Shown: positions 14,192 to 23,929, numbered from the stretch's first letter. The stretch: DNA of 64,000 bases from Petrocella sp024636985 (GCA_024636985.1 JAGXFY010000015.1:3795-67794); one strand, 5' to 3'. Notes: generated from the sequence alone by a model not told the origin. Program-made: numbers and translations.

Positions 14192-14764
14192 ATGGATAAC
14201 GTAATAGTAAGGCGACCAAATATTGAAGATAAAGAAGAGCTTAATAAGCTGTTTGATATTGTAATAAAAGATACATTTAGAAAAAATAATCTTGAGTATT
14301 TAGTCGAGATGATTGAGGAAGAGATTGAGTCAAAGATAAAGTATCTAGAGCAAGATTTTGAAAGTGACGGAAAAGAAAGATATTTTCTGATTGCTGAAAT
14401 TGATAGTGAGATTATTGGGACAATTGAATATGGAGCATCTAGTGAGTTAATAGAGAGGTGTACCGATGGAGAAATAAAGGACATGATTGAGCTAGGAACA
14501 ATATTTGTTCTCCCGGACTATCAAGGGAATGGGATTGGTAACGTATTGATTAATAAAATTGCAAATGAATTAAATAAGAACGGAATTGATGAAATCTGCC
14601 TTGATAGTGGGTATAAAACAGCACAAAAGACATGGACGAAAAAGTTTGGGAAAGCGCAGTATCAGTTGAAGGATTATTGGCTTAAGGATAATGATCATAT
14701 GATATGGAAGGTGAACATCAGTGAGGAAGAATTAATTAACCTTGATTTGGAGGAAAATACATGA
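14192..14764 (+). CDS. GNAT N-acetyltransferase
   Basis: This 190-residue protein has the GNAT acetyl-CoA site in MIELGTIFVLPDYQGNGIGN and VLINKIANELNKNG, with RYFLIAEIDSEIIGTIEYG as the preceding strands. The substrate is unknown. Its stop overlaps the start of the DUF2164 gene by four bases (ATGA), so the two are co-translated. It follows vanZ on the same strand with a 42-base gap. Confidence 0.85.
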   Translation: MDNVIVRRPNIEDKEELNKLFDIVIKDTFRKNNLEYLVEMIEEEIESKIKYLEQDFESDGKERYFLIAEIDSEIIGTIEYGASSELIERCTDGEIKDMIELGTIFVLPDYQGNGIGNVLINKIANELNKNGIDEICLDSGYKTAQKTWTKKFGKAQYQLKDYWLKDNDHMIWKVNISEEELINLDLEENT

Positions 14765-14991
14765 ATAATCAAATTAAATTATCAAAAGAAAAACGTGAAG
14801 ATATGATTGCGTTAATCAAAGCATATTTTTTGAAAGAAAGGGACGAAGAACTTGGAGATTTGGCATCTGGTTTTTTCTTGGATTTCATTACCGAGAACTT
14901 GGCAGCAGATTTTTATAATCAAGGCGTTTGGGATGCTTATACTTATATGAATGTAAAAATCGAAGATTTGTTAGAAATACAGAAGTATTAG
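14761..14991 (+). CDS. DUF2164-family small protein
   Basis: This 76-residue protein matches DUF2164: IKLSKEKREDMIALIKAYFL, ERDEELGDLASGFFLDFI and FYNQGVWDAYTYMN. DUF2164 proteins are small, soluble, helical and of unknown function; they often sit beside acetyltransferases, as here. GGAGG precedes the ATG, which overlaps the GNAT stop. Confidence 0.8.
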   Translation: MNNQIKLSKEKREDMIALIKAYFLKERDEELGDLASGFFLDFITENLAADFYNQGVWDAYTYMNVKIEDLLEIQKY

Positions 14992-15125
14992 CATCGGTGG
15001 GGTACAGTATCTAATGTTAGTATTACAGAATGCTTATAGATTGCAAAGAAGCTATCAAGTTCATTTGTATTACACCGAGAGGTGAGGTTAAGTATATAAT
15101 TAAGATAAATCTAAGGAGATTCAAA

Positions 15126-15827
15126 GTGAAAACAATAAAATCTTTTTTGGCGATTGATGAAAAATATAAATCGGTAGTCAATAATTATGGAAGCGTCGAT
15201 GGAATTTATTCAGTTGTTAGCTATGTATTAGTTATGGTGCTTTATTATGTAATGGGTGTGGTATATGCAGAGCATAATCTTTATTTGGGCTATCAAATTA
15301 ATTTGTTATTAGCCATAGTATGCATGACTTTTGTATTTTCTAGAAGGCAAACAATGGAATCTATTGGGTTTGGGAAACGGAACCTTATTAAATCAATAAT
15401 ATTGGGTACGATCCTATCAACAATTATTGTTTTAATTAATCTCGTTCCAGGTCTTATGGGTGGAAGAGAATTTCAATCTTTCTCAAGATTGGGTTCTCAA
15501 TTTTTATATTACTTTGTTATTATTGCACTTGTAGAAGAAATTATTTTTAGAGGTTTTATTCAAACAAGAATTTATGGAATAATCAAGAAACCAGTGGTGG
15601 CTATTTTATTGACATCATTTATGTTTATGTCAATGCATATTCCTTTTCAGATGGGCGCAGCACATATGGATTTTTTTACATATATATCGAACAATTTTGT
15701 GACTCTTATTTTTATATTTGGATGGCATATTATATTTAACTACTTGTATGCAAAGTATAACTCAATAGCTGCGCCGACGATTTTCCATGCTTTTATGGAT
15801 TGGAGCAACTATTTATTTGTTAGGTAA
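15126..15827 (+). CDS. CPBP-family intramembrane metalloprotease
   Basis: This 233-residue protein has several membrane helices and the CPBP/Abi motifs: EEIIFRGFIQTRIYG (Glu-Glu...Arg), the FMSMHIPFQ helix with the first His, and WHIIFNYLYAKYNSIAAPTI followed by FHAFMDW with the second His. Family members are intramembrane proteases that mature peptides or protect against bacteriocins. I chose the GTG at 15126 after CTAAGGAG; the frame extension to 15030 looks non-coding. Confidence 0.85.
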   Translation: MKTIKSFLAIDEKYKSVVNNYGSVDGIYSVVSYVLVMVLYYVMGVVYAEHNLYLGYQINLLLAIVCMTFVFSRRQTMESIGFGKRNLIKSIILGTILSTIIVLINLVPGLMGGREFQSFSRLGSQFLYYFVIIALVEEIIFRGFIQTRIYGIIKKPVVAILLTSFMFMSMHIPFQMGAAHMDFFTYISNNFVTLIFIFGWHIIFNYLYAKYNSIAAPTIFHAFMDWSNYLFVR

Positions 15828-15890
15828 TTGTTATTTTTCTGGCAGTTGGTGATAAATTGAAGACCATTTGCCATTTTGGAGGATTTATAT

Positions 15891-16457
15891 ATGATGTTTG
15901 CAGATGTAGAAATCAAATTAAAGAAGAAGAATAAAATATTATTTTCTCGTGACAGTGAATGTTTACAAGCGTTGATACAACTCATTCAAAAACAAAATCA
16001 TAGAACCCTAGTCTTGTGGGCATTGGACTGTGCTAGATTACCTTTGGAACAATTTGAAGCTAAGTATTCGGATGAAACTAGACCCAGAACCTGTTTGAAG
16101 CTTTGTGATGCGTGGGCAAGTGGCAAAATCAAAATGCCCATTGCAAAACAAGCCATCTTAGATTCTCATGCAGTTGAAAAAGAGATCAATGACAGGGTAT
16201 ATGGTGCATTGTGTCATGCAATTGGTCATGCTGGAGCTACAGTTCATGTAGAAACACATGCCTTAGGGTTACCTTTTTGTGAATTGACGGCAATAGTGTT
16301 AGAATACGGAATAGACAACTTTGCAAAACCAGTCAGCGAAAAGATAGACTATTATTATCAAAGGCTATTGTACTGGCAAGAAAACACAGAAAAGGCTGGA
16401 CGTGATTGGGCAGGTTTTTTATTAGATGATTCTAGACCCAACAAAAAAAAATACTGA
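15891..16457 (+). CDS. Imm-5-like putative immunity protein
   Basis: This 188-residue protein resembles the putative immunity proteins with an Imm-5-like helical fold: NHRTLVLWALDCARLPLEQF, RPRTCLKLCDAWASGKIKMP and YGALCHAIGHAGATVHVETH. Proteins of this family are predicted to neutralise polymorphic toxins of competitors; no matching toxin is in the window, so it would be an orphan immunity gene. TTGGAGG precedes the Met at 15891. It lies beside the CPBP protease, also often linked to self-immunity. Confidence 0.75.
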   Translation: MMFADVEIKLKKKNKILFSRDSECLQALIQLIQKQNHRTLVLWALDCARLPLEQFEAKYSDETRPRTCLKLCDAWASGKIKMPIAKQAILDSHAVEKEINDRVYGALCHAIGHAGATVHVETHALGLPFCELTAIVLEYGIDNFAKPVSEKIDYYYQRLLYWQENTEKAGRDWAGFLLDDSRPNKKKY

Positions 16458-16536
16458 GTGAAAAGAGAAAACAATAAAAAATAAGAATTAGATATAGCAA
16501 CTCGAAAACGTGTATTGCTTGTGTATTGAGCCCAAC

Positions 16537-16567
16537 AAAAAAAGCAACCTCAAAAAGTTGCTTTTTT
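16537..16567 (+). terminator. Terminator, probably bidirectional
   Basis: AAGCAAC and GTTGCTT flank CTCAAAAA, with A7 before and T6 after. It closes the transcript of the immunity-like gene. Confidence 0.8.
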
Positions 16568-16597
16568 ATAAAGTATAAAAGTTATATTAATTAATGA

Positions 16598-16720
16598 ATG
16601 GTTATAGGGTCGAAACTAAGTTTCATTAAGTTCACATACAATATATAGATTACGTTGATACATTCATAACTATATATTGTATGCGAAAGTTCAACTATAT
16701 AGTTTTGACACCTTAACCAT
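16598..16720 (-). repeat. MITE-like palindromic element, copy 1
   Basis: The ends ATGGTTATAGGGTCGAAACT and the inverse of AGTTTTGACACCTTAACCAT form imperfect terminal inverted repeats. Inside, TTCACATACAATATATAG and CTATATATTGTATGCGAA are inverted repeats with one mismatch. The whole 120-bp sequence matches, in inverse orientation, the element at 47264-47384. It contains no gene, so it could be mobilised only in trans. Confidence 0.7.
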
Positions 16721-16731
16721 GAATTCAATAA

Positions 16732-17364
16732 TTAAGCTTCATCACCATCACGCCAAGCTTCGAATTTTTTTATGGTTAGATCTAAAGTCTCTTTGCTGAG
16801 TGCGGGAAGTTCGCTACCCCATATAGCTTCAGCTTCTTCATACCCGGCTTTTACAGCATCAAGTAACATATCTGCTTTGGCTGGGTCACCACCGGATAGA
16901 GCTTTGGCAAATTCTAGGAAACGATCTGAAGTGGCTTTTGCGCCCCAATAGCCATCCTCTGCCACATCAACCTTTGCTTTTTCAATAGCTTCTGGTGTGA
17001 TTTCTATTCCAAGTTCAAGGGCAAGATCATCTTCAGTAGACGTACTGTTAATAAGTCTTTGCAAATAGCCTCTAAGTCCACCAAGTTGCTTGAGTGCGCC
17101 GCCTTTTACAGTGTCTCTAAATAGGTCAATCAGTCTTTGATCTGTTTCTTCCTTCATGGCACGTACTTTATCCATATCCGGTTTATAATTAGCTTTAGCA
17201 GTGCCATCACTGGTGGTATAGTCAACTGCTTTTGTTTCAGCCTTGTCTTGCGATTTCACTTTTTGATCGACGGATTCACGTGTTCTGTTCTGTCTATTGT
17301 TTTTGTTTAATTCTGTTAGGTTTGGATTATTTTGTGGGTTATTGATATTACCTATTGTACTCAT
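16732..17364 (-). CDS. Conserved hypothetical protein
   Basis: This 210-residue soluble protein has a disordered, Asn/Gln/Lys-rich N-terminus (about residues 1-60) and a helical C-terminal half with DGYWGAKATSDRFLEFAKAL, DPAKADMLLDAVKAGYEEAE and LSKETLDLTIKKFEAWRDG. The end resembles DUF5610-type proteins, often linked to flagellar or surface functions, but I am unsure. GGAGGAAAG lies before the ATG. It stands alone between the palindromic repeat and clpE. Confidence 0.65.
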   Translation of the reverse strand: MSTIGNINNPQNNPNLTELNKNNRQNRTRESVDQKVKSQDKAETKAVDYTTSDGTAKANYKPDMDKVRAMKEETDQRLIDLFRDTVKGGALKQLGGLRGYLQRLINSTSTEDDLALELGIEITPEAIEKAKVDVAEDGYWGAKATSDRFLEFAKALSGGDPAKADMLLDAVKAGYEEAEAIWGSELPALSKETLDLTIKKFEAWRDGDEA

Positions 17365-17638
17365 GAGCTTTCCTCCTTGAAATATGCTACCTATCCGTAA
17401 GTTTAATAGTCATCTCCTAGTGTATATCGACATAAAAGCATAAAGAGTTAATGGTTGAATGGGGTTGATTATAAAGCCTAATCAAATTTGAATAAATTAT
17501 GAATAATCTATTAGAAGTTTATTATAAAAGCTTCATTATATGGACTTATGTAGGTAGGTGTGATAAGTTAATACTACAATGATAATGAAATTAAAACAAT
17601 AAGACGATGGATATAGATAGAATTTGGAGTTGATGAAT

Positions 17639-19945
17639 ATGAAATGTTCAATGTGCCATGTGAACACAGCAATTGTATTTGTAACAAAAATGGAAAATGG
17701 TATAGCAAAGCGAGAGGGTCTATGTATTCCTTGTGCCCAAAAGCAAGGCTTAGCACCACTAGATGCAATACTACAACAAACAGGTATGTCGCAAGAAGAA
17801 TTTGATAATATCAGTGAACAAATGACAGATATTTTTGAAGATGTGGATATGGACCAGCTAACGGAAAGCTTCACAAAACCGGATGAGCATGGTAAGAATC
17901 ATATATCTAATTTATTTAATTCGGCTTTTGCGAAGAACAATAAAGACGAGGATATGACTTTTAAACAAGCAGAACAGGAAACACAAGATGGAACGGTTAA
18001 AACCAAGGTTAAAAAATCAAATTCTCCAAAAAGAAAAAACCTTGATGCCTATGGTATTAATCTAAATGAAAAAGCACTCAACAATGAAGTAGATCGGATT
18101 ATCGGACGCCATAGAGAAATCGACAGGGTGATTCAAATATTGAACCGTAGAACGAAGAACAACCCAGTGCTTATTGGCGAACCGGGTGTTGGTAAGACGG
18201 CTATCGCAGAAGGATTAGCTGTTAGAATTGTAGAAGGGCAAGTGCCAACAAAGCTATTGAATGTTGAGGTCTATCTACTGGATCTGACATCTGTTGTAGC
18301 AGGTACACAGTTTAGAGGTCAGTTTGAGACACGTATGAAAGCGATACTTAAAGAAGCAACCTCAGAAGGAAATATAATATTGGTTATTGATGAGGTCCAT
18401 AGTATCGTGGGTGCAGGTGAAGCAGAAGGTGGCACAATGAATGCTGCCAATATATTAAAGCCGGCTCTAGCTAAAGGTGAGGTTCAGATTGTTGGTGCAA
18501 CCACTCTTGAGGAATACAGAAAACACATTGAAAAAGATTCAGCTCTTGAAAGACGTTTTCAACCAGTTATAGTGGATGAACCATCCATTGAAGATTCCAT
18601 TGAAATCATAAAAGGTATTAAGGATTATTATGAAGATTATCATAAAGTGCACATATCCGACGAAGTTATTGTTAAGGCGGTTATGATGTCAGAACGTTAT
18701 ATCAGTGATCGATTTTTACCGGACAAGGCTATTGATGTTATTGATGAAGCCGGATCGAGAGCCAATCTTCTAAATGAAGGCTTGGTAGAATTGGAAGCCT
18801 TAAAAAATGAGTTGCAAAAAATTGTAATCGACAAAGAAGATGCAGCTGCCAATGATGATTATGAGAGGGCAGCAGATTGCAAAGTCGAAGAACTTAGACT
18901 GAATGATAAGATAGCTAAGATTGAAAAAGAGTGTAAAAACGTTGCTATAACAGAGGAAGATATTGCCTATGTTATAGAAGCATGGACAAAGATTCCAGTT
19001 CAGTCCATAGCAGAAGATGAAGCCTACAAACTTATTAATCTTGAGGAACGTCTTCATAGAAGAATTGTTGGTCAAGAGGAAGCGGTCAGAAAACTCTCAA
19101 GGGCAACAAGAAGAAGCCGTTCCGGATTCAGTCGAAGGAAGAAACCATCATCTTTTGTATTTGTTGGTCCGACTGGCGTTGGTAAAACTGAACTATCTAA
19201 GGCACTTGCAAGCGAACTCTTTGGTAATGAAGAGGCACTCATTCGATTTGATATGTCTGAGTTTATGGAAAAGCATACGGTCTCCAAATTAATTGGTGCA
19301 CCTCCAGGTTATGTAGGCTATGATCAAGCCGGTCAGTTGACCGAAAAAGTACGTCGCCGTCCATACTCTGTATTGTTACTGGATGAGATAGAAAAAGCGC
19401 ATACAGATGTGTTTAATCTCTTACTTCAAATACTTGAAGATGGACGGTTAACAGATGGTCAGGGACGTACAGTGAATTTTGAAAATACAGTCATTATAAT
19501 GACTTCAAATGCAGGAACAAGCCACAAAAACAATGGTATTGGTTTTGGTAATGGAAGTTATGCATCCTTAGAACAAACAACCAAAGATGCTTTAAAAGAA
19601 GTATTTAAACCGGAATTTCTTAATAGAATCGATGAAACCATCGTATTTACGGAATTGAGTAAAAACGAGCTGAAAGATATTATTGAACTGATGTTAAAAG
19701 ATGTATTTAATACAGCAAAAGACAAACGTATGACTCTAAACGTAACGGATGAGGTTAAAGCATTCATCTTTGATAATGGTTATGACCCCAAATTTGGTGC
19801 GAGACCTTTAAGAAGAGCCATTCAGAAGTACGTTGAAGACGAGTTAGCGGAATGCTATATTAAAGGTCATATAAAAGAAGGTGACCATATTGAAGTCTAT
19901 ATGGAAGAGGATGGTCCAAGGGTAAGGGTTCAAAATCCAAGCTAG
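17639..19945 (+). CDS. clpE: ClpE-type AAA+ protease ATPase
   Basis: This 768-residue protein unfolds substrates for the ClpP protease. It starts with a CSMC...CIPC zinc finger (about residues 3-32), the ClpE hallmark. NBD1 has GEPGVGKTA (about residue 180) and IDEVHS. A UVR motif (NDDYERAADCKVEELRLNDK, about 405) sits in the linker, and NBD2 has GPTGVGKTE (about 508) and LLLDEIEKAHTDVFN. The start at 17639 follows TTGGAG. I see no CtsR or CIRCE operator upstream. It is a single-gene unit. Confidence 0.92.
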   Translation: MKCSMCHVNTAIVFVTKMENGIAKREGLCIPCAQKQGLAPLDAILQQTGMSQEEFDNISEQMTDIFEDVDMDQLTESFTKPDEHGKNHISNLFNSAFAKNNKDEDMTFKQAEQETQDGTVKTKVKKSNSPKRKNLDAYGINLNEKALNNEVDRIIGRHREIDRVIQILNRRTKNNPVLIGEPGVGKTAIAEGLAVRIVEGQVPTKLLNVEVYLLDLTSVVAGTQFRGQFETRMKAILKEATSEGNIILVIDEVHSIVGAGEAEGGTMNAANILKPALAKGEVQIVGATTLEEYRKHIEKDSALERRFQPVIVDEPSIEDSIEIIKGIKDYYEDYHKVHISDEVIVKAVMMSERYISDRFLPDKAIDVIDEAGSRANLLNEGLVELEALKNELQKIVIDKEDAAANDDYERAADCKVEELRLNDKIAKIEKECKNVAITEEDIAYVIEAWTKIPVQSIAEDEAYKLINLEERLHRRIVGQEEAVRKLSRATRRSRSGFSRRKKPSSFVFVGPTGVGKTELSKALASELFGNEEALIRFDMSEFMEKHTVSKLIGAPPGYVGYDQAGQLTEKVRRRPYSVLLLDEIEKAHTDVFNLLLQILEDGRLTDGQGRTVNFENTVIIMTSNAGTSHKNNGIGFGNGSYASLEQTTKDALKEVFKPEFLNRIDETIVFTELSKNELKDIIELMLKDVFNTAKDKRMTLNVTDEVKAFIFDNGYDPKFGARPLRRAIQKYVEDELAECYIKGHIKEGDHIEVYMEEDGPRVRVQNPS

Positions 19946-20003
19946 CCGGAACATATTTCTCAAATCATATCTAGGCGGTATAACATAAGAATAAATATAA
20001 CTC

Positions 20004-20049
20004 AAAGAAGGATCAATATCTCACCCAAGGTGTGAATTGTTCCTTCTTT
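20004..20049 (+). terminator. Terminator after clpE
   Basis: AAAGAAGGA...TCCTTCTTT with a further inner pairing (ATCTCACC/GGTGTGAAT) forms a long stem about 60 bases after clpE. Confidence 0.7.
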
Positions 20050-20219
20050 AATGATTTTAGGTATGTTCAGGAAAAAACAGGAAAAATATGTTAATCAAAT
20101 ATTAAATTTAACATTTTTTATTGACATAATGCACAAAAACATATACTATTTATTATAGTGTTAATATTAGGTGAAGACTGTGTTGCCAAAGAATTAGATA
20201 TTAACAATGGGAGGCTACA

Positions 20220-20753
20220 ATGTTTGGAGACATTATTTATGTTGAGAGAAAACCCATACTACTTGGGTCAACTAAAGTGCGTGAAAATGAATACTCTAAA
20301 TGGATTGATAAGCTGATATTTAGAACGATGAGTTATCGACATTTTGGTATTGAGGTAGAAAACAATTATGTTATACACTTTCATGCCAATAGCTTTCATA
20401 TGAGAAAACATGCAGAAATCAAGAAGGTTTCTATGGAAACTTTTTTATTGGGTGGGGAAAAGGTAATCATGCATCATATTAAAGACAGTTATGCAAGAGA
20501 ACGTATTGTTACAAGAGCGTATAGTGCCCTAGGAAAAAGAGAAGAGTGTTATAGCATTAACAAGAATAATTGCGAGCACTTTGTATATTGGTGTGCAACA
20601 GGCAATCCTTATTCAACACAAACTTATTTTATTAATAAGGGACAAGATGTATGGATGCTTAGGAAAAAAGTGGTTCCATTTACCGTTAAAACAAAAAATA
20701 GAACTTTAAGACTCAGTATGGATATTTATAAAAGAATTCTAAGAAGAGCATAA
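20220..20753 (+). CDS. LRAT/NlpC-P60-like acyltransferase or peptidase
   Basis: This 177-residue protein has the lecithin-retinol acyltransferase (LRAT) fold: an N-terminal FGDIIYV, MSYRHFGIEV with the catalytic His, and NKNNCEHFVYWCATG with the NCEHF catalytic Cys motif. Bacterial LRAT-like proteins act as lipid acyltransferases or thiol hydrolases; the substrate is unknown. There is no signal peptide. GGGAGG precedes the ATG, and a terminator follows, so it is a single-gene unit between clpE and gnd. Confidence 0.85.
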   Translation: MFGDIIYVERKPILLGSTKVRENEYSKWIDKLIFRTMSYRHFGIEVENNYVIHFHANSFHMRKHAEIKKVSMETFLLGGEKVIMHHIKDSYARERIVTRAYSALGKREECYSINKNNCEHFVYWCATGNPYSTQTYFINKGQDVWMLRKKVVPFTVKTKNRTLRLSMDIYKRILRRA

Positions 20754-20762
20754 GAAATATTG

Positions 20763-20792
20763 AAAGTTATTACATTCGTAATAGCTTTTTTT
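20763..20792 (+). terminator. Terminator after the LRAT-like gene
   Basis: AAAGTTATTAC and GTAATAGCTTT (one G-U pair) around ATTC, followed by T. Confidence 0.8.
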
Positions 20793-20925
20793 ATTTCATA
20801 TAGAATATATTGATAGAACTTATCATTTACAAAGATAAAACCTGTGATATACTATTAATAAAGTTTAAGGTTTAGTAAGAGAAAATAAAGTAAAAGAACT
20901 CAACATGCATGCAAGGAGGTTAAAT

Positions 20926-21822
20926 ATGAAAATCGGATTAATAGGACTTGGGAAAATGGGTTATAACTTAGCCCTTAACATGCGTGACAAAGGACTAGAT
21001 ATAGGTGTTTATAACCGTAGTAAGGAACCACGAGAAGAAATAAAAAACGAGGGTGTTCAAACTTTTGATACAATTGAAAGCTTGGTGGATTCTTTGGAAT
21101 CACCCAAAGTGGTTTGGATTATGGTTACTGCCGGTCCTGCTACAGAGGCCATTATTGAGCAGGTTACACCATTATTATCACCAGGTGACATTATTGTCGA
21201 TGGCGGTAACTCTCGGTTCTCTGATACCCTTAGAAGAGGTGATGCACTTGAAGAAAAGGGTATATATTTTGTAGATGCCGGTACATCAGGTGGAACGGAT
21301 GGGGCTAGATACGGTGCTTGTATGATGGTTGGTGGTGACGAAAAAGCCATTGCAGTTTTAGAGCCTTATTTCAAAGTTCTCAATGTTGAAGAAGGTTATC
21401 TGCACTGTGGGAAACGAGGATCCGGACATTATGTTAAAATGGTACATAATGGCATTGAATATGGTATGATGCAAGCTGTGGGAGAAGGACTTGAGATAAT
21501 TAGAAGGTCGGAGTTTGACGTGGATTTTGAAAAAGTTGCAAATGTATGGAACCACGGATCTATTATCGCAGGGTATCTTATGCAAATGACGAAACAGGCT
21601 TTTGAAAATAATGGTATGTTAGAAGATATCATTCCACGAATTGATGCTTTAGGAGAAGGACAATGGACAGTAGAAGAAGCAATAAGGCTTGGTGTGTCTG
21701 CACCGGTCATTACCCAATCTTTGTTTATTAGAAACGCTTCTAAAGATGAGGGCAAATTCTCAGATCGTGTGGTTGCAGCACTCAGAAATGAGTTTGGTGG
21801 TCACGCATTACACAAAAGGTAG
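20926..21822 (+). CDS. gnd: 6-phosphogluconate dehydrogenase (decarboxylating), short type
   Basis: This 298-residue protein oxidises 6-phosphogluconate to ribulose 5-phosphate and CO2 in the oxidative pentose phosphate pathway. It starts with the dinucleotide-binding MKIGLIGLGKMGYNLALNMR, then DIIVDGGNSRFSD, the substrate-binding FVDAGTSGGTDGARYG, and GHYVKMVHNGIEYGMMQ with the catalytic Lys. At about 300 residues it is the short YqeC/GndA-like type. AAGGAGG precedes the Met at 20926. zwf follows after eight bases, so the two form an operon. Confidence 0.92.
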   Translation: MKIGLIGLGKMGYNLALNMRDKGLDIGVYNRSKEPREEIKNEGVQTFDTIESLVDSLESPKVVWIMVTAGPATEAIIEQVTPLLSPGDIIVDGGNSRFSDTLRRGDALEEKGIYFVDAGTSGGTDGARYGACMMVGGDEKAIAVLEPYFKVLNVEEGYLHCGKRGSGHYVKMVHNGIEYGMMQAVGEGLEIIRRSEFDVDFEKVANVWNHGSIIAGYLMQMTKQAFENNGMLEDIIPRIDALGEGQWTVEEAIRLGVSAPVITQSLFIRNASKDEGKFSDRVVAALRNEFGGHALHKR

Positions 21823-21830
21823 GTGAATGT

Positions 21831-23276
21831 ATGGAGAATCAAAAGGTAATATTTACTATATTTGGTGGGACAGGTGATTTAACATATTACAAACTGATCC
21901 CTGCTTTTTATCAATTGTTCTTAGGCGGTCGTATATTAGATGATATGAGTATCATTGTACTTGGAAGAAAGAATAAAGATTCAGCATCTTATAGAAAAGA
22001 AGTTAAAGAAGTTCTAATGAAGAAAGTAACCAATTATAATGAAAATGCATTTGTAGCCTTTAGCTCTAAGTTACATTATTATGAAATGAATTTTGAAAAA
22101 GCGGAAGAATATGAGGGATTAAATACCTTTATAGACAGTAAAGACTGCCCTAATCGCATTTTCTACTTTGCTACGGCACCCACTTACTTTCCGTTTATAT
22201 CTGAGCAACTTAAGGATAAGAAGCTTTTAGATGTCAAAGGTTATGCAAGAGCCATTTTTGAAAAACCCTTTGGTTATGATCTAGAATCGGCTGAAAAAAT
22301 CAATGCAACTGTATCAAAGATCTTCGGAGAGGATCATATATTTAGAATTGATCATTATCTTGGAAAAGAGATGATTCAAAACATTAATACCGTTCGATTT
22401 TCCAATCAAATCTTTAGTGCTATTTGGAACAAGGACTCCATTGACAATATTCAGATAACAGTAAAGGAAGAAGACGGTGTAAAAGATAGAGGTGGCTACT
22501 ATGACAAAGCAGGCGCACTAAGAGACATGGTGCAGAATCACCTAATACAGATTCTAGCGCTTGTAGCTATGGAACCACCAAAAAACTTTAATAATCATAG
22601 TGTTAAGGAAGAAAAAGTCAAAGTTATTCAGAATCTGAGCATTCAATCGGAGTTGGAAAGTCATACCAATCTTATATTTGGTCAATACGAAGGGTATAGA
22701 GATGAAGTCAAGGTAGACCCAGACTCTAATACGGAAACTTTTGTTGCCATGAAATGCTTTGTAGATAGTACGAGATGGGAAGGTGTTCCTTTTTATTTGA
22801 AGACGGGCAAAGCATTAGATGAAAGTATAGCAAAAATAGTGATTGAGTTTAAAACGGATGGGTCAAGTACACCAACCAATACTGAAAAAATACCTAATTT
22901 GCTTGTTATAAAAATACAGCCGGAAGAAGGCGTGTATATACGTATTAATACAAAAGAACCGCGGAGTGAAAGTAAATTAATGTCCGTCAATCTAAGTTAT
23001 TGCCAATCCTGTGATATTTTTTACAAATCACCGGATGCCTATGAACGTTTATTATTAGACATCTTAAATGGTGATACAGCTATGTTTACAGGATGGGAAG
23101 AAGTGAAAAGTGCATGGGAACTGATTTCAGAAGTCGTAAAAAAATGTCCGGACAAGTCAAAATATCTGGATACCTATTCAAAGGGTTCAGATGGTCCGAT
23201 TTCATCTCATGATATGTTAAAAAGGGATGGTCGACATTGGTGGCGTGTAGATGATATGACTAATAATTTTGAATAA
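21831..23276 (+). CDS. zwf: Glucose-6-phosphate 1-dehydrogenase
   Basis: This 481-residue enzyme oxidises glucose 6-phosphate to 6-phosphogluconolactone, the first step of the oxidative pentose phosphate pathway, and supplies substrate for the gnd product encoded just upstream. It has the N-terminal GGTGDLTYYKLIPAFYQL nucleotide-binding site, EKPFGYD, and the substrate-binding RIDHYLGKEMIQN. Length is normal for the family. No 6-phosphogluconolactonase gene is seen nearby. The cyclase gene follows with its start 13 bases past the stop. Confidence 0.93.
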   Translation: MENQKVIFTIFGGTGDLTYYKLIPAFYQLFLGGRILDDMSIIVLGRKNKDSASYRKEVKEVLMKKVTNYNENAFVAFSSKLHYYEMNFEKAEEYEGLNTFIDSKDCPNRIFYFATAPTYFPFISEQLKDKKLLDVKGYARAIFEKPFGYDLESAEKINATVSKIFGEDHIFRIDHYLGKEMIQNINTVRFSNQIFSAIWNKDSIDNIQITVKEEDGVKDRGGYYDKAGALRDMVQNHLIQILALVAMEPPKNFNNHSVKEEKVKVIQNLSIQSELESHTNLIFGQYEGYRDEVKVDPDSNTETFVAMKCFVDSTRWEGVPFYLKTGKALDESIAKIVIEFKTDGSSTPTNTEKIPNLLVIKIQPEEGVYIRINTKEPRSESKLMSVNLSYCQSCDIFYKSPDAYERLLLDILNGDTAMFTGWEEVKSAWELISEVVKKCPDKSKYLDTYSKGSDGPISSHDMLKRDGRHWWRVDDMTNNFE

Positions 23277-23289
23277 GATTGGAGATAAT

Positions 23290-23907
23290 ATGAAGATATA
23301 TGATGTATCCATGACCATAGAACCGGATATCATGGTTTATAAGAATTATGAAAGCAAAAAACCGATCTTTAGCAATGCGTCTAACTTCGAGACAGGAAGC
23401 CATTATGAAACAGACTTGAAAATGAACCTGCATACAGGTACTCATATAGATGCACCACTACATATGATTAAAGACGGGCTTACTATGGAACATTTTGATC
23501 TGGACCGCTTTATCACAAAAGTCAGAGTTCTTGATATGACCCATGTGTCAGGTATGATATCCACAAAGGATTTGAAAGAAAAGGAAGTTTTAAAAGGTGA
23601 ATTTTTACTATTTAAGACGAAAAATTCATTTGAAGACCATTTTAGCAACCAATTTATATCCTTGTCAGAAGAAGGAGCCACTTATTTAGCTGAACTTGGT
23701 ATACTTGGTGTAGGAACTGATGGTTTGGGTATTGAGCGGGATCAACCAGAGCATGGCACTCATAAAAGACTTTTTAATGCAGATGTTATGATTATTGAGG
23801 GTCTTAGACTAAGGGATATTGAAGAAGGTATATTTGACATGATAGCTTTGCCCCTGAAAATTGCAGATGTTGAGGCATCGCCTGCAAGAGTGGTCCTAAT
23901 GAAGTAA
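23290..23907 (+). CDS. Cyclase / kynurenine formamidase-like metal hydrolase
   Basis: This 205-residue protein belongs to the cyclase family (PF04199). The metal-binding signature HTGTHIDAPLHM is present near residue 45, and GVGTDGLGIERDQPEHGTH gives further conserved residues. Members hydrolyse N-formylkynurenine, isatin or lactone-like substrates. Because it follows gnd-zwf at once, a role in hydrolysing a sugar lactone or a damaged metabolite is conceivable, but this is only inference. TTGGAGA precedes the Met at 23290. A strong terminator follows. Confidence 0.85.
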   Translation: MKIYDVSMTIEPDIMVYKNYESKKPIFSNASNFETGSHYETDLKMNLHTGTHIDAPLHMIKDGLTMEHFDLDRFITKVRVLDMTHVSGMISTKDLKEKEVLKGEFLLFKTKNSFEDHFSNQFISLSEEGATYLAELGILGVGTDGLGIERDQPEHGTHKRLFNADVMIIEGLRLRDIEEGIFDMIALPLKIADVEASPARVVLMK

Positions 23908-23929
23908 GTTAGAGTGTAAGAATCGATAC

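Noticed and set aside
1..15000. An integron integrase gene inside the window
   Set aside because: No tyrosine recombinase is encoded in this stretch on either strand. If one exists it should lie to the left of position 1.
17365..17638. CtsR or CIRCE operator upstream of clpE
   Set aside because: Neither the GGTCAAA tandem repeat nor the TTAGCACTC inverted repeat is present.
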